Positions 61,582-64,000 of a DNA stretch of 64,000 nt are shown here, piece after piece. Each line of letters opens with the position of its first letter. The first letter of the stretch is position 1. Under the pieces are notes generated by a model, which worked only from the letters and a program-made list of their open reading frames with translations, did not search any database and was not told the origin of the DNA. Origin of the DNA: Anaerostipes hadrus ATCC 29173 = JCM 17467 (GTDB lineage: Bacteria; Bacillota; Clostridia; Lachnospirales; Lachnospiraceae); contig NZ_AP028031.1 of the NCBI RefSeq assembly GCF_030296915.1, positions 449,001 through 513,000 on the forward strand, in the 5' to 3' direction. Position numbers and translations under genes: made by a program.

Positions 61582-62385
61582 ATGAACATTTTAGTATGTA
61601 TCAAACAGGTTCCGGATGATTCTGTAGAAATCCATTTAAATGCAGAAGGAACACCGGATTTAGCAAACGTAACACCTGTTGTAAATGCATTTGACACCTA
61701 TGCTCTCGAAATGGCAGCACGATTAAAAGAATCCTCTGAAGGAGAAGTAACAGTTGTATGTGTCGGAGAAGATAGTGCAAAGAACTCTCTGAAAAACTGT
61801 CTTGCAGTTGGTGCAGATCATGCATTTTTAGTAAGTGATGATGCATTCAAAGGATCTGACACAACAGGAATCGCAAATATCCTAAAAAATGTGATCGCAA
61901 AATTAGAAGCGGACAATGGTCAGAAATTTGATCTTGTATTCTGTGGAAAAGAAGCAACAGATGCCGCACTTGGACAGGGTGGCTTAATGTTAGCTGAAGA
62001 ACTTGGAACAAGTGTGATCACAAATATTACAGAAATCGCTTTAGATGGCGATAAAGTGACAGCAAAACAGGAAACAGAAGAAGGATACCGTACAGTAGAA
62101 GCTTCTGCACCATGTGTTGTAACAGTCACAAAACCAGAATATGACCCACGTTACCCAACGATCAAGAATAAAATGGCAGCAAGAAAGAAACCAATCGGCG
62201 ATATTAAAGAAGTTGATCTTGCTGATCTTGAAAAAGAAAAAGTCGGAGAATCTAATGCAAAGGTTCAGATCGTTAAATTATATGAACCAGCGAAGAAAGA
62301 AGCCGGAATCAAGATTCAGGAAGAAACACCAGAAGATTCAGCAATAAAAGCAGTCGCTATGATGGCAGATGCCAAAGTATTCTAG
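61582..62385 (+). CDS. etfB: Electron transfer flavoprotein beta subunit
   Basis: 267 residues with MNILVCIKQVPD at the start, NAFDTYALEMAARLKE, and the signature VTVTKPEYDPRYPTIKNKMAARKKPI. Binds AMP or, in bifurcating forms, FAD. Partner of EtfA encoded 18 bases downstream. Corresponds to LctB in lactate clusters. Confidence 0.95.
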   Translation: MNILVCIKQVPDDSVEIHLNAEGTPDLANVTPVVNAFDTYALEMAARLKESSEGEVTVVCVGEDSAKNSLKNCLAVGADHAFLVSDDAFKGSDTTGIANILKNVIAKLEADNGQKFDLVFCGKEATDAALGQGGLMLAEELGTSVITNITEIALDGDKVTAKQETEEGYRTVEASAPCVVTVTKPEYDPRYPTIKNKMAARKKPIGDIKEVDLADLEKEKVGESNAKVQIVKLYEPAKKEAGIKIQEETPEDSAIKAVAMMADAKVF

Positions 62386-62403
62386 GAAGGGAGAACAAAG
62401 GAC

Positions 62404-63381
62404 ATGGCAGAATGTAAGAATATCATGGTATATGTAGAAACTGCAGAAGGAAATCCAGTCAAAGTTGGATTGGAAATGTTATCTCCAGCCAAGAAACTTG
62501 CCGATAAAGTTACGGCAGTTGTTATTGGAGGTGGAGTAGCAGATGCAGCAAAAGAAGTAGCAAAGGCCGGAGCCGATCAGGTCATCTGTGTCGACAGCGA
62601 AGATTACAAAGAGTTTAATCTCGATGCATATGCTCAGGTTTTAGTAGAATTAGTAAAAGAAGAAAATCCAGAAGCTGTATTTGTAGGTGGAACACAGGAT
62701 GGAAAAGATATCGCACCAGTTGTTGCAGCAAAATGTAACACAGGATGTGCATCCGATGTATTAGATATCAAAGCAGAAGATGGAGAAGTTATCTATACAT
62801 GCCCACTTTATGGTGGAACTGTATTGGAAGATGTAAAGATCAAGACAACACCACAGATAGCAACATTACGTTCCGGAGCATTCCAGAAAGTGGAAGACCC
62901 AACTGAGGGTGAAGTTGTAGCCAAAGAAGTAAAAGTAGCTGATGATGTGATCAAAGCAAAGATCACAGAAAGTGTAAAAGAAATCGCAGAAACGATCAAC
63001 CTGGAAGAAGCAGAAGTTATCGTATCTGGTGGACGTGGAATGGGAAGCAAAGAAAACTTCGCATTAGTTGACGATCTTGCAAAACTCTTAGGAGGAGTTG
63101 TAGGAGCAACAAGACCAGCCATTGAAGACGGATGGGTATCAAAGATTCATCAGGTTGGACAGTCTGGAAAGATCGTTGCACCAAAATTATATATTGCATG
63201 CGGAATCTCTGGAGCTACACAGCACGTATCAGGAATCATGAATTCTGGATACATTGTAGCAATCAACAAAGATGAAGATGCACCAATCTTTGACGTAGCC
63301 AATGTAGGAATCGTTGGAGACGTTATGAAAGTGCTTCCTGTTATGATCGAAGAGATCAAGAAGATCAAGGATGCACAGTAA
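62404..63381 (+). CDS. etfA: Electron transfer flavoprotein alpha subunit
   Basis: 325 residues with the C-terminal FAD-binding domain: SGGRGMGSKENFALVDDLA, VGATRPAIEDGW, QVGQSGKIVAPKLYIACGISGATQHVSGI, then NKDEDAPIFDVANVGIVGD. No N-terminal ferredoxin domain. Works with EtfB to pass electrons between LctD, LctF and NAD/ferredoxin. Last gene of the operon. Confidence 0.95.
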   Translation: MAECKNIMVYVETAEGNPVKVGLEMLSPAKKLADKVTAVVIGGGVADAAKEVAKAGADQVICVDSEDYKEFNLDAYAQVLVELVKEENPEAVFVGGTQDGKDIAPVVAAKCNTGCASDVLDIKAEDGEVIYTCPLYGGTVLEDVKIKTTPQIATLRSGAFQKVEDPTEGEVVAKEVKVADDVIKAKITESVKEIAETINLEEAEVIVSGGRGMGSKENFALVDDLAKLLGGVVGATRPAIEDGWVSKIHQVGQSGKIVAPKLYIACGISGATQHVSGIMNSGYIVAINKDEDAPIFDVANVGIVGDVMKVLPVMIEEIKKIKDAQ

Positions 63382-63440
63382 ATAAATATCTATTTTTAAA
63401 ATAGCTTGTTTCTATACTTAATGTATATTCACCATTTATA

Positions 63441-63484
63441 AAAGGTCAGATTATGGCGTATGCCATAGCCTGGCCTTTCTTTCC
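63441..63484. terminator. Terminator of the lactate operon
   Basis: AAAGGTCAGATTATGGC (63441-63457) pairs with GCCATAGCCTGGCCTTT (63462-63478) with two G-T wobbles and one mismatch, followed by CTTTCC. A-rich on the left, so it may also serve the convergent DUF378 gene. Confidence 0.8.
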
Positions 63485-63509
63485 GTGTATAATTAATAAG
63501 AAGAAACTT

Positions 63510-63716
63510 TTATATATCACGTCCACAATGCCGGTAAAATGCCAGCATATACAATCCACATAATCCAACAAGTGCATACACAACTCGTGACAGCCAGCTC
63601 ATATCTCCAAACAAAAATGCAACAAGATCAAATCGGAAGAATCCGATCAATCCCCAATTTATAGCACCAATGATCGTAAGCGTTAAAGCTGTACAATCCA
63701 AACATTTATTTCCCAT
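63510..63716 (-). CDS. DUF378 family small membrane protein
   Basis: 68 residues with two membrane helices: CTALTLTIIGAINWGLIGFFRFDLVAFLFG, then LSRVVYALVGLCGLYMLAFY. The GAINWGLIG...DLV pattern defines DUF378 (B. subtilis YuzA-like). Function unknown. Ribosome site AAGGAGG (complement of 63730-63736) lies upstream. Confidence 0.88.
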   Translation of the reverse strand: MGNKCLDCTALTLTIIGAINWGLIGFFRFDLVAFLFGDMSWLSRVVYALVGLCGLYMLAFYRHCGRDI

Positions 63717-63898
63717 AATAAAATCAAACCTCCTTGATGTGAAATGTAAAGAATTCCAGTATAGTATTTACAAAAAAAAGGATTTTATGTACAAGGTATT
63801 AAAAACCTTAAAATACATTTACGTTTAAAAAAAAAGAGAGTATAATACTCATCAAAGACCATGTCTGACTACCGTGAAGGTAAAGGAGGAACAAAGGC

Positions 63899-64000
63899 AT
63901 GAAAGTTATTTTTTTAGACGTAGACGGAGTATTGAATTCACAGCAATTATTCGAGAAATGCGAAGATGATCAGCTGATTTCTGTAGATGAGGATAACATT
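63899..64000 (+). CDS. Partial HAD-superfamily protein
   Basis: The first 34 codons are visible: MKVIFLDVDGVLNSQQLFEK, where DVDGVLN is the HAD nucleophile motif (DxDGxxN). The gene runs off the right edge. AAAGGAGG precedes the ATG. Such short-loop HAD proteins are often phosphatases; nothing more can be said. Confidence 0.75.
   Translation, partial: MKVIFLDVDGVLNSQQLFEKCEDDQLISVDEDNI

Noticed and set aside
1..64000. CRISPR arrays, insertion sequences, prophage or plasmid genes
   Set aside because: No evenly spaced direct repeats, transposase, integrase, phage structural or replication-initiator genes could be recognised.

Overview
The window is from a low-GC, Gram-positive, spore-forming anaerobe of the Lachnospiraceae. 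This is inferred from AT-rich coding with strong AGGAGG-type ribosome sites, the sporulation pair yabP/yabQ, FeoB-associated Cys-rich proteins, DUF3793, and above all a lactate-utilisation cluster (permease, FAD-linked lactate dehydrogenase, acyl-CoA dehydrogenase, EtfB, EtfA) of the kind known from butyrate formers such as Anaerostipes and Anaerobutyricum. No species can be fixed from sequence alone. There is no CRISPR array, rRNA operon, transposase or prophage.

Layout. 1-9.4 kb: a partial DUF1703-type protein, a large inverted-repeat element, and housekeeping genes (CYTH protein, trmB, trxA, ABC-F ATPase, AI-2E-type transporter, tRNA-Lys, nitrilase-like amidase, penicillin-binding protein). 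9.5-13.3 kb: a putative accessory chaperone operon (zinc-ribbon membrane protein, DUF5685 protein, J-protein, short Hsp70). 13.4-19.8 kb: an iron locus (DUF3793, flavodoxin, DUF2325, two feoA, feoB, three small FeoB-associated proteins), a DtxR-family regulator and a Fur-like winged-helix protein with no metal/dimer domain. 19.9-25.2 kb: sortase B, GH25 muramidase, CPBP protease, cvfB, HU, rqcP-yabP-yabQ-divIC. 25.2-33.0 kb: a PRD regulator behind a structured leader, an ascorbate-type PTS, and aldolase, P-loop kinase, PfkB and deoC genes. 33.1-35.2 kb: three DNA-binding proteins. 35.2-35.95 kb: a gene-free stretch with a Fur-box-like site, palindromes and orphan terminators.

35.9-55.2 kb is the most interesting part: two iron-controlled operons for surface haem capture. 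The first encodes a secreted subtilase and two secreted NEAT/LRR proteins. The second encodes a NEAT-FMN_bind-NEAT-NEAT protein, a membrane-anchored double-NEAT protein, an Shp homologue, an HtsA/IsdE-like lipoprotein, its permease and ATPase, a DUF454 protein and a CydDC-like ABC pair. Parts and order resemble the streptococcal Shr-Shp-Hts system, with the Shr modules spread over several proteins and a predicted covalently flavinylated domain added.

A palindrome TTAG-N6-CTAA recurs upstream of DUF3793, feoA (three copies, one degenerate), feoB (two), the Fur-like gene (two) and the subtilase operon, with a near match before the NEAT-FMN_bind operon. It resembles a DtxR/IdeR box, so the DtxR-family protein encoded at 18.8-19.2 kb is the obvious candidate to link ferrous-iron and haem uptake in one regulon.

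55.2-64 kb: a second large hairpin sharing a 17-base core with the first, pepT, a decayed MATE-family gene, the lactate cluster behind twin TGGT-N3-ACCA boxes, a DUF378 protein and the start of a HAD-like gene.
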